Positions 9,008-19,194 of a stretch of 64,000 nt of DNA are shown one piece after another. The position numbers and the translations under genes were made by a program. Within the stretch, counting starts at the first letter, position 1. Each line of letters starts with the position of its first letter. This stretch comes from CAYVLA01 sp964549615 [NCBI: uncultured Thermococci archaeon] (GTDB lineage: Archaea; CAYQAE01; CAYVLA01): positions 1 to 64,000 of the forward strand of contig CAZJVP010000018.1 in NCBI GenBank assembly GCA_964549615.1, read 5' to 3'. Under the pieces are notes generated by a model that searched no databases, was not told the origin of the DNA, and worked only from the letters and a program-made list of their open reading frames with translations.

Positions 9008-9634
9008 CTAGGCCTGTTCCTCCTTCACCCTCAGCTCATGCACACAGAGGCCTTTCTCCGCGGCCCTCCCGCATACGCCTCTCGTACAGTAGATCCTATC
9101 ATCGTTCATGGCCTGTTGGGCGAATCCCGCCATCATCCCGGATATGAGTGCGTCCTGCGGACAGTACCCGATGGCGAAACTCATCCTCTTGCACGGGCAT
9201 CCTTCCGTTTCGAAGAGAGCGTAGAGCCTCGTGACCTTGCCGAGCGAAACCTTGTGGGAAAACAGCTCAAGCATCTTGCATACCTGTCCGACGCAGTCCT
9301 CCCAGCCCTTCGGCTCCTCGAGTTGCATCTTCTCCCCAAGTTCCACCCTCAGCTTGTGCCCCATGATCACGCCGAGCCTGTAGATCATTTTCTCCGAATT
9401 GAGCCTCCAGATGTCGTGGAGCGCGTCAAGAAGCGCTGCTTGGATGAAGAGCGGAAGCTTGTCGTCGATGCTGTCGAAAAGCGGTTTCTCGGCCTTCCGT
9501 TCGATCGGCTGCCTCTTGCGGATCCTCTCCACCAGCCAGCTGAGCCCATGGCCGGCGTCCGGGCCTTCCGACTTCTTGGTCAAGATGGTTACGAGCTGGG
9601 AAGGGGCAATAACAATCTTTTCGTGGGGCACCAA
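9008..9634 (-). CDS. Cysteine-rich V4R-like domain protein
   Basis: The protein is 208 residues. The last 130 resemble the V4R/heme-NO-binding fold: a helical part with GVIMGHKLRVELGEKM, then EGCPC, GYCPQD and a helix GMMAGFAQQAM. It ends with four more cysteines (YCTRGVC and GLCVHE). V4R domains bind small hydrophobic ligands or, with conserved cysteines, zinc or iron-sulfur clusters, and often serve as sensors. Start choice is uncertain: TTG at 9634 or GTG at 9631. It lies head-to-head with tyrA. The fold call is tentative. Confidence 0.5.
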   Translation of the reverse strand: MVPHEKIVIAPSQLVTILTKKSEGPDAGHGLSWLVERIRKRQPIERKAEKPLFDSIDDKLPLFIQAALLDALHDIWRLNSEKMIYRLGVIMGHKLRVELGEKMQLEEPKGWEDCVGQVCKMLELFSHKVSLGKVTRLYALFETEGCPCKRMSFAIGYCPQDALISGMMAGFAQQAMNDDRIYCTRGVCGRAAEKGLCVHELRVKEEQA

Positions 9635-9694
9635 TACCGGAATCCAGGTCGGCTTGCCAGTTGCGTTTCCCGGGGGTCGATGGCCGGCGGAAAC

Positions 9695-9704
9695 CGATAA
9701 ATAG
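9695..9704 (+). promoter_or_regulatory. TATA-like box for tyrA
   Basis: CGATAAATAG lies about 28 bases before the ATG at 9728, the usual archaeal spacing for a leaderless transcript. It favours 9728 over the upstream TTG at 9716. Confidence 0.5.
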
Positions 9705-9727
9705 ATGCCTGAGGGTTGACGGGTGAG

Positions 9728-11077
9728 ATGGCGCAGATGTGCTGCCAGAACAGCCTTGCCTTGGTCGGCGGATACGGCAAGATGGGCGTTTGGATACTGA
9801 AGTTCCTCGAAGGGCAGGGCTTGTTGTCCAAGATGTCCGTCGTGATAACAGGGCCAAGGAGAGACCCAGGGGAGAAAGTGGCCAGACGTTTCGGCTGCTC
9901 ATATTCCCCGGACAACCTCACCGCGGCGGCATCGGATTTGGCGGTCATCTGTACGCCGATCAGGACGGCCCCCTCAGTCGTTGCCCAGATAGGGCCCCAC
10001 ATGCGGCAGGGCAGCATCCTCATGGACATCTGTTCGGTCAAGAGCGAAATCTGTTCAGTGGCAGAGAGATCCGTCCCAGCAGGCGTCGAGTACGTCTCCG
10101 TGCACCCCATGTTCGGGCCATCCGTCGCGAACCTCGACGGGCAGGTCGTCATAATCGTGCCGGTGAAGGGGAACGGCTTCGCCCGGAGGCTGCAGGCCTT
10201 TCTCGAGCGGGCAAAGGCCAGGACGATCCTAACGAGCCCCGAGATGCACGACTACTCGCTTGCTGTTGTCCAGTCTCTAACACATTTCGCGTACATCGCC
10301 GTCGGCGCGACCCTGAAGGATCTCGATTTCGACATCCGTGATTCAAGATCCTACTCCTCCCCGGTCTACGAACTGATGCTCGACATGATAGGCCGCATAC
10401 TCTCAGGCGATCCGGGAATGTACACCGAGATACAGATGTGCAACCCTTACTCGGCTAGGGTCGAGGAACTTTTCGTCGCAAACGCCCAAAGGCTGAAGGC
10501 CGCCGTCGATGCACGGGACGCGACGGCCTTTTCCAGGATCATGATCGAGGCGGCCAGACATTACGACGATCTCGACTCAGCCTTCTCCAAGTCCAATAGG
10601 GCCGTCTCCGCGCTCTACGAAGAGTTCCTCAAGATGAAGGCATCCGTGGGAAGGCGGGTCGCGATCCGTAACGAGCTCAGCGGCGCAATCCACATCGGCG
10701 TGCTGAAGGAGATGACGCCCGAGAGCGTGGTCATAGGGGATGGCAGGCGGACGACGCGGCTCAAAGCGGCGAACGTGTCCCTGCTCCCGGAGGAGGAAGC
10801 CAGGAAACAGAGGATCAGGAAGTTTGGCACCTGCCAGAGGGACGCGTCCTTCATCTTCGACAAGACGGCCGACCCAGGGACGATCGCCGCCTTGATCCAA
10901 GCCCACGATCATGAGCTTGTCTCTGTCTCGGTCATCGACGTCTACGTCGGCCCCGGGATCCCCGAGGGCAAGAAGAGCGTCACCTTTCGTTTCGTCTTCT
11001 TCGCGGATCTGGACGTGGATGATGCCGAGAGGAAGGCGAGGGGCCTGCTCAGGGCGTTGGGCGCTTGGGAAAGGTAG
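9728..11077 (+). CDS. tyrA: Prephenate dehydrogenase with C-terminal FDX-ACB-like domain
   Basis: The protein is 449 residues, far longer than a plain archaeal TyrA (about 280). Residues 8-170 form the Rossmann domain with GGYGKMG and the catalytic VSVHPMFGPS (His126). A helical dimerisation domain with QSLTHF (His186) runs to about residue 300. A linker follows, and residues 370-449 match the ferredoxin-fold anticodon-binding domain of PheT, including DVYVGPGIPEGKKS. TyrA oxidatively decarboxylates prephenate to 4-hydroxyphenylpyruvate in tyrosine synthesis. The tail has an ACT-like fold and could sense aromatic amino acids, but that is inference. It is convergent with pheA, with a 29-base overlap. 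A TTG at 9716 is an alternative start. Confidence 0.85.
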   Translation: MAQMCCQNSLALVGGYGKMGVWILKFLEGQGLLSKMSVVITGPRRDPGEKVARRFGCSYSPDNLTAAASDLAVICTPIRTAPSVVAQIGPHMRQGSILMDICSVKSEICSVAERSVPAGVEYVSVHPMFGPSVANLDGQVVIIVPVKGNGFARRLQAFLERAKARTILTSPEMHDYSLAVVQSLTHFAYIAVGATLKDLDFDIRDSRSYSSPVYELMLDMIGRILSGDPGMYTEIQMCNPYSARVEELFVANAQRLKAAVDARDATAFSRIMIEAARHYDDLDSAFSKSNRAVSALYEEFLKMKASVGRRVAIRNELSGAIHIGVLKEMTPESVVIGDGRRTTRLKAANVSLLPEEEARKQRIRKFGTCQRDASFIFDKTADPGTIAALIQAHDHELVSVSVIDVYVGPGIPEGKKSVTFRFVFFADLDVDDAERKARGLLRALGAWER

Positions 11078-11876
11078 CGGCCGGGTAGGATCCGAGTACC
11101 TTGACCGAGACGCACACGCGCGAGAGCTCGGCGAGGGCCATCTGGCTGGCCTGGTCGGCCAAGTGGCCGTCGAAATCCACGAAGAAGACGTACTCGCCCA
11201 ATGCCCTCTTCGACGGTCTGGACTCTATCTTCGTGAGGTTTATGCCCCTCCGGGCGAATGGCTCCAGCGCCCTGTACAGGGCACCGGGCGAATCCTTGAG
11301 AACTATGATGAGCGAGGTCTTATCCCTGCCGCTGGGGCCCGGCATGGAGCGCCCCACCACGATGAATCTCGTGTAGGTCTCTTGGTCCTGTATGTCCTGC
11401 GCAAGGACCTTCAGGCCGTATATTCCAGCGGCCCTCGGACTAGCGATCGCGGCCGACCGGGGCTCAAGCGATGCGAGCTTTGCTCCCTGTGCCGTACTCG
11501 ACGCAACGACGAGTTCGGCGTGGGGCAGCCTTTCCTTGAGAAACCGCCTACATTGGGCAATTGCGGCCGGGTGCGAGAACACCTTCTCGACCGATCCCAG
11601 GTCGCACCTTCCGACCAGGCTGTGGCTTATTCTCAGGACGACCTCATCACAGATGACGCTTGTCATCTCCCTCATGATGTCGAGGGTGAGTCCGATGGAG
11701 CCCTCCAAGGAGTTCTCGATGGCGACGACCCCGAGGTCGGCTCCCCTTTCCAGGCCGATGATCTCTTGAGGATCGTCCATGAGCAGGATCTCTAGCTCCT
11801 CGAAGCGCTTGCCGTACTCTAGGGCCGCCTCCTCAGAGAAGGATCCCTCAGGCCCCAAGGTCGCGATGCGGGGCAT
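11049..11876 (-). CDS. pheA: Prephenate dehydratase with ACT domain
   Basis: The protein is 275 residues. The dehydratase domain starts with TLGPEGSFSEEAA and carries the catalytic TRF motif at 169-171. The ACT domain (about 187-265) has GAL at 198-200 and ESRP at 218-221, the usual phenylalanine-binding residues, so feedback inhibition is expected. It converts prephenate to phenylpyruvate. It overlaps the upstream chorismate mutase gene by 29 bases and completes a shikimate kinase-chorismate mutase-pheA operon. The start is ATG. Confidence 0.95.
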   Translation of the reverse strand: MPRIATLGPEGSFSEEAALEYGKRFEELEILLMDDPQEIIGLERGADLGVVAIENSLEGSIGLTLDIMREMTSVICDEVVLRISHSLVGRCDLGSVEKVFSHPAAIAQCRRFLKERLPHAELVVASSTAQGAKLASLEPRSAAIASPRAAGIYGLKVLAQDIQDQETYTRFIVVGRSMPGPSGRDKTSLIIVLKDSPGALYRALEPFARRGINLTKIESRPSKRALGEYVFFVDFDGHLADQASQMALAELSRVCVSVKVLGSYPAATFPKRPTP

Positions 11877-12156
11877 TGTCCACCTCCTTTCTCTGTTGCC
11901 TCTTGCTGTAGTCGATGAGCAGGGCGAAGATCCTATCCACGAGTTCCTGCTCTAGCCCAAGCTCGGCCGCCTTGTCCCGGGCGCGTTTGAGGACGATCTC
12001 CTCGACTTCCCTGGACTCTATGTCCAGCCCTTTCATCGACTTGATGCGTCCGATCTTGGATGCCAGCCGCATCCTTTGGGCGACGGCGCGCACTATCCGC
12101 AGGTCAAGATCCGCGATCTTCATCCGGAGGGCTTCCAGCTCCTGATCCGAACTCAT
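11848..12156 (-). CDS. aroQ: Chorismate mutase, AroQ class
   Basis: This 102-residue all-helical protein has the AroQ pattern: LRxKIxDLDLRIVRAVAQRM at the start, then KIGRIKS and a C-terminal helix with SKRQQ. It converts chorismate to prephenate, feeding both TyrA and PheA encoded nearby. It starts 4 bases inside the shikimate kinase gene and runs 29 bases into pheA, so translation is coupled. Confidence 0.92.
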   Translation of the reverse strand: MSSDQELEALRMKIADLDLRIVRAVAQRMRLASKIGRIKSMKGLDIESREVEEIVLKRARDKAAELGLEQELVDRIFALLIDYSKRQQRKEVDNAPHRDLGA

Positions 12157-13025
12157 TCCAACACCCTGGACCCAGTATTGTTCGTCCTAGTCACGATGAC
12201 CCTCTCCCCCATGCCCTGCCAGGCCTCCCTTACCGCCCCACCGTCCCGGCACAGGGCAATGAATGCCGGTCCCTTTCCAGAAAGCCCTGCAGCAAGCGCG
12301 CCGGCCTTGAGGGCCACCAGAGCCGGCCAAGGATCATAGCGCAGCGATGCGCAATAGATGAGGCCGTTGAGGGTCATCGCCCTGAGCAGGTCGCCCTCGA
12401 GCGCTTCCCTGTGCGCCATCTCCACCTGGGGGGCTAGTAGCTTGAGCGTCGCCACGTCGACCTTTCCCGAGTAGGACTTGGCCTGGGGAACGAGGATGAC
12501 GGCTTCGAGATCGCTCATGGGCGTTTTCCGCAGAATCCTCCTGTTCGAGTTGTCCGTGACGACAGCGCCCCCGAAGTAGGAAGCGCACGCATCGTCGAAG
12601 GCGCCCGTTATGGTGACGCCGCATTCTATGCTCGCATCTACGCCCATGTCGAGGATATCGTGATCGGGCGGAATCCTGTGGCCGAGCTTGTGCAGGGCGG
12701 ACGCGGTTGCTAGGAGGGTCGCGTTGCAGCAAGCACTGCTGCTCTTCAGCCCCCTTGCGATCGGGATGTCGGACCGCGTCTCGACGGTCGCTCCTAGGCG
12801 TGCGTCAGCCTCACGAAGCATCTTCCGGACGCAGGCCTCCATCAGGCGAGTGTCCTCGCCCGGTTCGTCCAGTATTCTGCCACGGACTTCCTGTGAGTCA
12901 TCCAGGACGACGGTGGCGACCGTCTTCAGGTTGACGGCGAAGGCCGCCCCGCCGCCCGTTGCCATGGCATTTACTATCGTTCCTGCCCCAGGGGCCTCGG
13001 CACGTCCCCTTGCAAGCTCCCGCAA
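12153..13025 (-). CDS. aroK: Archaeal shikimate kinase, GHMP family
   Basis: The protein is 290 residues, typical for the archaeal GHMP-type enzyme that replaces bacterial AroK. It opens with a family-typical GRAEAPGAGTIVNAMATG and carries the GHMP ATP motif IPIARGLKSSSA at residues 87-98. It phosphorylates shikimate before the EPSP synthase and chorismate synthase steps. The start is TTG; a nearby in-frame TTG four codons later is possible. It is divergent from aroC across about 70 bases containing an AT-rich bidirectional promoter. Confidence 0.93.
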   Translation of the reverse strand: MRELARGRAEAPGAGTIVNAMATGGGAAFAVNLKTVATVVLDDSQEVRGRILDEPGEDTRLMEACVRKMLREADARLGATVETRSDIPIARGLKSSSACCNATLLATASALHKLGHRIPPDHDILDMGVDASIECGVTITGAFDDACASYFGGAVVTDNSNRRILRKTPMSDLEAVILVPQAKSYSGKVDVATLKLLAPQVEMAHREALEGDLLRAMTLNGLIYCASLRYDPWPALVALKAGALAAGLSGKGPAFIALCRDGGAVREAWQGMGERVIVTRTNNTGSRVLE

Positions 13026-13053
13026 ACGAATCCGGCCACGGTCTGGCGGAATT

Positions 13054-13066
13054 TAGTTAAATATTA
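13054..13066. promoter_or_regulatory. Shared AT-rich promoter between shikimate kinase and aroC
   Basis: A TTAGTTAAATATTA stretch reads as a TATA-like box on both strands. It sits about 30 bases before the minus-strand shikimate kinase start and about 40 before aroC, which also has GGAAGGAG as a ribosome site. Confidence 0.5.
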
Positions 13067-13098
13067 CCGGGTACTGTGTCAAAGCGGGAAGGAGTTCG

Positions 13099-14193
13099 AT
13101 GAGTGGAAACAGTTTCGGCCAAGCCTTCAGGGTAACGACCTACGGGGAAAGCCACGGGCTCGCCGTCGGGGCAACGGTGGACGGATGCCCAGCCGGTTTG
13201 CCCCTGACCGAGGAGGAAGTACAGCTCGAGCTGGACAGAAGGAAGCCGGGGACGTCGGATCTGGTATCTGGGCGAAAAGAGGAGGACAAGGTCAGGATTC
13301 TATCGGGCGTGTTCGAGGGCAAGACGACGGGGACCCCCATATCGATGATAGTCTACAACCTCGACGTTGATTCTTCCAGTTACGAGGCTTTGATCAACAG
13401 GCCTCGCCCCGGACACGCCGACCTAACCTATGCACTGAAATACGGGAGGCGCGACCATAGAGGTGGTGGCAGGTCTTCGGGCAGGGAAACCGTCGGCCGG
13501 GTTATGGGCGGAGCGGTGGCCAAGAAGCTGCTTTTTCACACGCACGGCATTCAGATAGCCGGCCATACGCTGCAGATAGGACGCGTCAAAGCGCCTGCAC
13601 CTCCCGACTTCGACGCCGTCGTGAAGGCCCAACGGAACGCGGTCCGGTGTGCGAATGAAGCCAAGGCCATGGAGATGGTTCAAGAAATAAGGGCCGCCGC
13701 CGAGTGTGGCGACTCGGTCGGTGGGATCGCCGAGGTCATCGCCAGGGGGGTTCCGCCGGGCGTTGGGGAACCCGTGTTCGATAAGCTCGACGCGGAGATA
13801 GGGAGGGCACTATTCTCGATCGGCTCCGTGAAGGGGGTGGAGTTCGGGGCCGGCTTTGGCGTGGCGGACTTAAGGGGATCCCAATCCAACGACCCGATAG
13901 CGAACGTGGACGGCTCGCCGCGCCTGCTGACGAATCGGGCGGGAGGCATCCTCGGCGGAATCTCCACGGGCAACGACATCGTTGTCAGATTCGCCGTCAA
14001 ACCGACGCCCTCCATCTCGGTCGTGCAGCAAACTCTTGACATGGTTACCATGGAGGATGTGGAGATACGAGTGGCGGGCAGGCATGACCCCTGCATCGTC
14101 CCGCGCATCATACCGGTCGCGGAGGCCATGGTTGCAATGGTCCTTGCCGATCTGATGATCAGGGGCGGCTTCATCGGCCCCAGCAGGATATAG
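13099..14193 (+). CDS. aroC: Chorismate synthase
   Basis: This 364-residue protein is standard length. It begins with the hallmark [18 protein letters not shown] and contains the [28 protein letters not shown] and later [18 protein letters not shown] signatures of FMN-dependent chorismate synthase. It makes chorismate from EPSP. A strong GGAAGGAG site lies 5 bases before the ATG. Confidence 0.97.
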   Translation: MSGNSFGQAFRVTTYGESHGLAVGATVDGCPAGLPLTEEEVQLELDRRKPGTSDLVSGRKEEDKVRILSGVFEGKTTGTPISMIVYNLDVDSSSYEALINRPRPGHADLTYALKYGRRDHRGGGRSSGRETVGRVMGGAVAKKLLFHTHGIQIAGHTLQIGRVKAPAPPDFDAVVKAQRNAVRCANEAKAMEMVQEIRAAAECGDSVGGIAEVIARGVPPGVGEPVFDKLDAEIGRALFSIGSVKGVEFGAGFGVADLRGSQSNDPIANVDGSPRLLTNRAGGILGGISTGNDIVVRFAVKPTPSISVVQQTLDMVTMEDVEIRVAGRHDPCIVPRIIPVAEAMVAMVLADLMIRGGFIGPSRI

Positions 14194-14211
14194 CGTGCCG
14201 ATCGGAACCCG

Positions 14212-14562
14212 TTAGGTCCATACCACCCGCATTCGCTCGGTCCAACGGAAGATCCGGGTCCTCCTCCTCTGGGATCGAATCCAGCACGCCGTGCCCTTGG
14301 CTGCCCTTTCCTTCAGCGACCTAGTCAGGACCCCTTTGCTCTTGCCGAACACCGAGTTGACCATCGAGAGTTTGGCGCAGACAAGGTCAGGGCACAGCCC
14401 GCAATGCTCAAACGCGCGTTCGACGCAGCACTCATAGACCTTGCACCTGCCCCACCTCGACCCGAGGTTGGATCTGCACCCAGTGCAGGTTTCGTCCCTG
14501 TAGCAGCTGCACCTTCCACAGTACCGGCCGCAGTAGCCGGCTAGTGAGATCTCTAACTTCAA
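14212..14562 (-). CDS. DUF3795 cysteine-rich small protein
   Basis: The 116-residue protein has thirteen cysteines, mostly in the first 75 residues. It opens with the DUF3795 pattern AGYCGRYCGRCSCYR, then TCTGC and a CGLCPDLVC segment. The family is thought to bind zinc or iron-sulfur clusters but has no known function. It sits just downstream of pyrF on the same strand, 13 bases after its stop, and could be the last gene of the pyrB-I-F operon. Confidence 0.75.
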   Translation of the reverse strand: MKLEISLAGYCGRYCGRCSCYRDETCTGCRSNLGSRWGRCKVYECCVERAFEHCGLCPDLVCAKLSMVNSVFGKSKGVLTRSLKERAAKGTACWIRSQRRRTRIFRWTERMRVVWT

Positions 14563-14575
14563 CGCGCTCCTCCGG

Positions 14576-15235
14576 CTATCTCCGCACCTTGCTGGCTATC
14601 GCCTGGGCGATCTCCTTGGCTGCAAGTCCAGGGTCTTTGGCGCTGCATATCGCCCTCCCCACGATCTCGAAGTCTGCGCCCATGGCTACGGCGTCGCCCG
14701 GATTGCCGCCCTGAATACCTATCCCGGGGCACAGTATCTGCATCGACGGTCCGACGATCTCCCTATAGGACGCCAGCTTCTCCGGCCTGTTCGCTGGGGC
14801 AACGATGCCTGACGCTCCGACGTTCCGGGCCATCCGGGCTATTTCCTCCGAATGTTTTGAGATGAATTGGAGCGAGCCGGGGTGCGACATCTCGACCAAC
14901 ACGTAGACGTCGCCGCCTGCCTCTACACACGCCCTCACGCTATCCTCGCCAGCAAAACCTTGGCAAATGACTCCCGATGCGCCGGAGCAGCGCATGATCT
15001 CGCAGGCCACCCTATTCGTGCTCGGGATGTCGGAGAGTTTGGCATCGACTATCACCGGCGCAAGCTCGGCCAGCCCGCGCACGCCGTGCAACCCGCGCTC
15101 TAGGATCACCGGCCAGTGGATCTTTATTGCATCGATATACTCCGCTGTCAGCTGAGCGACCTTGGCGGCCCGCTCGATGCCAATGACGTCCAACGCAAGG
15201 ATCAGATGGTTCTTTGGCTCGATCAACTGCGCCAT
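14576..15235 (-). CDS. pyrF: Orotidine 5'-phosphate decarboxylase
   Basis: This 219-residue TIM-barrel enzyme has LILALDVIG at the start, an AIKIHWP lysine and the catalytic DAKLSDIPSTN motif. It makes UMP from OMP, the last pyrimidine step. It follows pyrI after 3 bases in a pyrB-pyrI-pyrF operon. Confidence 0.95.
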   Translation of the reverse strand: MAQLIEPKNHLILALDVIGIERAAKVAQLTAEYIDAIKIHWPVILERGLHGVRGLAELAPVIVDAKLSDIPSTNRVACEIMRCSGASGVICQGFAGEDSVRACVEAGGDVYVLVEMSHPGSLQFISKHSEEIARMARNVGASGIVAPANRPEKLASYREIVGPSMQILCPGIGIQGGNPGDAVAMGADFEIVGRAICSAKDPGLAAKEIAQAIASKVRR

Positions 15236-15238
15236 CCC

Positions 15239-15724
15239 TCAGAACTGGTCCAATATCTCCTTCTCCTCGACGAACCTCCCGCAGTAGTTGCACCTTAGGC
15301 GCAGGGGGTTCCTCGAGGCTACCCTGAAGGACGCGACGACGGGCTCCCGCGCGTTCGTGATGCAGTTGGGGTTGATGCACCGCACCGTTCCCTCGATGCT
15401 CTTGGGCAGGGAGACCGTAACCTTCTTTTTCACCTCGTAGTCCTGTATGAAGTTGATCGTCGCATCGGGGGTGATCAGCGATATCTTGTTTAGCTCGGAT
15501 GCGGCCAGGGCGCGCCCCTCCACCTTGACTACATCCTTCCTGCCCATCCTGGATGAGGGCACGTTTATCGCGACCGTGACGATCTTGTTCGGGTCTTTGG
15601 TCACAGAATCCTTCGTCACGCCGAGGATCCTCAGGACGGCCAACGCATAGCCGGGCTTTATGTGGTCGATGACCGTTCCATCCTTGATCTTCTTCACCCT
15701 GAGTTCCGTCGATTGCGTCGACAT
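15239..15724 (-). CDS. pyrI: Aspartate carbamoyltransferase regulatory subunit
   Basis: The 161-residue protein has an N-terminal nucleotide-binding domain (ELRVKKIKDGTVIDHI) and a C-terminal zinc domain with C116, C121, C145 and C148. It binds CTP/ATP effectors and holds PyrB trimers together. Its ATG follows the pyrB stop directly, and its AAAAGGAGG ribosome site lies inside the end of pyrB, so the two are coupled. Confidence 0.96.
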   Translation of the reverse strand: MSTQSTELRVKKIKDGTVIDHIKPGYALAVLRILGVTKDSVTKDPNKIVTVAINVPSSRMGRKDVVKVEGRALAASELNKISLITPDATINFIQDYEVKKKVTVSLPKSIEGTVRCINPNCITNAREPVVASFRVASRNPLRLRCNYCGRFVEEKEILDQF

Positions 15725-17008
<1,284 letters not shown>

Positions 17009-17218
17009 CTAACTGTACTTGCTCGCCAACCTTATGTCCTCTTCGACGACGGTCTTCCTGCCTGCGTGTTTGGCCAATAGGACGGCTTTCTGGGCGATCC
17101 GAGTACCTTCCTCCTCCATCAGCTCGGCCAGTGCTCTAATGCCATCGGCGCCCACGCGGTCGATGTTAGCATTATCCTTAATCACCCGCTTCACTGCAGC
17201 AAGCGGCAAAATCCCCAA
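17009..17218 (-). CDS. Archaeal histone
   Basis: This 69-residue single histone fold has an opening LPLAAVKRVIKDN, a central GADGIRALAELMEE helix and a final GRKTVVEEDIRLASK. It packs DNA as dimers and larger assemblies. The start is TTG, supported by GAGGTGA about 8 bases upstream. A TATA-like ATATTTAA on the minus strand at 17318-17325 would give a leader of about 75 bases. Confidence 0.95.
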   Translation of the reverse strand: MGILPLAAVKRVIKDNANIDRVGADGIRALAELMEEEGTRIAQKAVLLAKHAGRKTVVEEDIRLASKYS

Positions 17219-17465
17219 GAACTTTTCACCTCAAGGTGCGAACGGCATTTGAAGGTGGGATGGATCGCCGATCCACGAATGAAAGGCCCCTCCGGCTGAT
17301 TTCTGGTCGTATCTCGCTTAAATATGTTAGATTACCAACCGGAAGGCCACCTTGGCCCCATTTCGCCCGTGCAGGATCGGATGCCGTTCAGGATGCGATC
17401 TGGAGATTCCGATCGTGCAGCGGGCCTCTTGAAAGACTTAAGAAGCTCCGAGAGAAGTAAGAGCC

Positions 17466-18779
17466 GTGAGGGTCCGGGCGCCGGTTGACCTTCTCGTTGG
17501 AGAAAGCCGCCTAGTGACTCCGAGGGGGATCTTGAAAGCGAGCTTGGCCATCGACGGCGGGAAGATCGTGAAGATCGGAAAGCCCGCCATCATGCCGCAG
17601 GCCGACGAAACCGTCGTTCTTCCCTCGTCCTCGCTGGTCCTTCCGGCTCCTCTGGACGTTCACGGCCACCTGAGGGATCTGGAGCTGCGCCACAAGGGTG
17701 ACTTCGCTTCAGAGACTCAGGCAGCGGCGATAGGTGGCATCTCCTTCGTTGTGGATATGCCGAACTCCAAGCCTCCGACCTTGTCCGCAACTGCGTTCCA
17801 GGCCAAGAGGGACATGGCCTTAGGTAGGATCGCTGTGGATATCGGGCTGAACATGGGCGTCCAGGGGAACTGCGCGGAGCTTGAGAGTGTGAAGGAAAAC
17901 ATCGCCTACGGCGAGATATTCGTTGGCCCCTCCACCGAAGGGCCGGTCGTGGGCTACGGGGAGCTCGCTTCCGCCTTACGGGTCATAGCTCGAACCGGGA
18001 AGGTCGCCTGCATTCACGCGGAGGATTCCACTTTCTTCCGAGAGACAGCCGGAGAATATGACCACACTCTAGCGAGGCCCCCGGAGGCGGAAGAGGAGGC
18101 CGTCTTGAGGGTGCTTTCGTTGAATGAGGGAATCGGGGCGAGACTTCACTTCTGTCACATCTCCACAGGAACGAGCCTGCGCACCATAGCCGCGTATAGG
18201 TCGAGGAAGATGGAAGTTACCTGTGAGGTGACGCCGCACCATCTGATCCTTTCGAGGGCAACTTACCTAGAACATGGAGCGGTGGCAAAGATGAACCCGC
18301 CGCTCAGGGAGCAACGGCACGTAACAGCGATGCTCGACGGCGTGAGATCAGGCTTGGTGGATGTCATCGCCTCGGATCATGCTCCTCATGCCCTTGAGGA
18401 GAAATCCCTCGGTGAGCCGGATGCGCCTGCTGGCGTCCCAGGATTCGAAACGCTTGTTCCAGCCGTCCTCACTTACTTTGAGGCCAACGGCGTTTCGCCG
18501 TCCGCTTTCGTTCGCCTGACGAGCGTGGAGCCCGCCCGCATCTTCAACATTCCGGGCAAGGGCTTTGGGGTTGGGCGAGACGCTGATTTGGTCGTCGTGG
18601 ACAGAAAGAGGCGGAAAGTCGATCCCGAAAGCTTTCTCTCGAAGGCAAAGTACTCCCCATTCGTTGGGATGAGCCTAAGGTTCTGGCCCAGCATGACGAT
18701 CATGCGCGGAACTGTCATTTCGGATGGCGGGGAGGTAGTAATAAGAGACCAAGGCCGCTTCGTTGCCGCCGGTGAGTAG
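17466..18779 (+). CDS. pyrC: Dihydroorotase
   Basis: This 437-residue amidohydrolase has the metal-binding DVHGHLRD (H66, H68), CHIST and ASDHAPH motifs of class I dihydroorotases. It cyclises carbamoyl-aspartate to dihydroorotate. The start is GTG. It is on the opposite strand to the other pyr genes and is followed immediately by a thioredoxin gene. Confidence 0.92.
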   Translation: MRVRAPVDLLVGESRLVTPRGILKASLAIDGGKIVKIGKPAIMPQADETVVLPSSSLVLPAPLDVHGHLRDLELRHKGDFASETQAAAIGGISFVVDMPNSKPPTLSATAFQAKRDMALGRIAVDIGLNMGVQGNCAELESVKENIAYGEIFVGPSTEGPVVGYGELASALRVIARTGKVACIHAEDSTFFRETAGEYDHTLARPPEAEEEAVLRVLSLNEGIGARLHFCHISTGTSLRTIAAYRSRKMEVTCEVTPHHLILSRATYLEHGAVAKMNPPLREQRHVTAMLDGVRSGLVDVIASDHAPHALEEKSLGEPDAPAGVPGFETLVPAVLTYFEANGVSPSAFVRLTSVEPARIFNIPGKGFGVGRDADLVVVDRKRRKVDPESFLSKAKYSPFVGMSLRFWPSMTIMRGTVISDGGEVVIRDQGRFVAAGE

Positions 18780-18780
18780 G

Positions 18781-19194
18781 TTGGACGACGAGATCGAGGC
18801 AATAAGGGAAAAGAAAAGGCGGGAGATGATCGAGCGTCTTTCGGGCAAGGCGAACGAGGGACGGTCCGAACTGCCCGGCGGTGTGCTCGAGATGGACGAC
18901 GCGTCGATCGACGCTGCCATCCAGTCCTACCCGTCTCTTGTGGTGGACTGCTGGGCAGCTTGGTGCGGTCCGTGCCGGGCAATGGCCCCGGTGATAGAGC
19001 AGCTCGCAAAGAAGCACAAGGGTAAGATCGTCTTCGGAAAGATCAATGTGGACCGGAACCCGGGCACGGCCGCCCGGTTTCAGGTCATGAGCATTCCTGC
19101 CTTCCTGGTGTTCAGGCGGGGCGAGCACGTCGACACGATCATCGGTGCGATGCCGGCCGAACGGCTCGAGCAGAGGCTGGCGAAGTACTTCTAG
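18781..19194 (+). CDS. Thioredoxin with N-terminal helical extension
   Basis: The protein is about 137 residues. A charged helical lead (DDEIEAIREKKRREM) of roughly 40 residues is followed by a thioredoxin fold with the active site WCGPC and the cis-proline loop SIPAFLVF. Archaeal thioredoxins often have such a lead. I prefer TTG at 18781 because GGTGAG lies 7 bases upstream; GTG at 18772, overlapping the pyrC stop, is the alternative. The 3' end overlaps pyrK convergently by 56 bases. Confidence 0.9.
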   Translation: MDDEIEAIREKKRREMIERLSGKANEGRSELPGGVLEMDDASIDAAIQSYPSLVVDCWAAWCGPCRAMAPVIEQLAKKHKGKIVFGKINVDRNPGTAARFQVMSIPAFLVFRRGEHVDTIIGAMPAERLEQRLAKYF

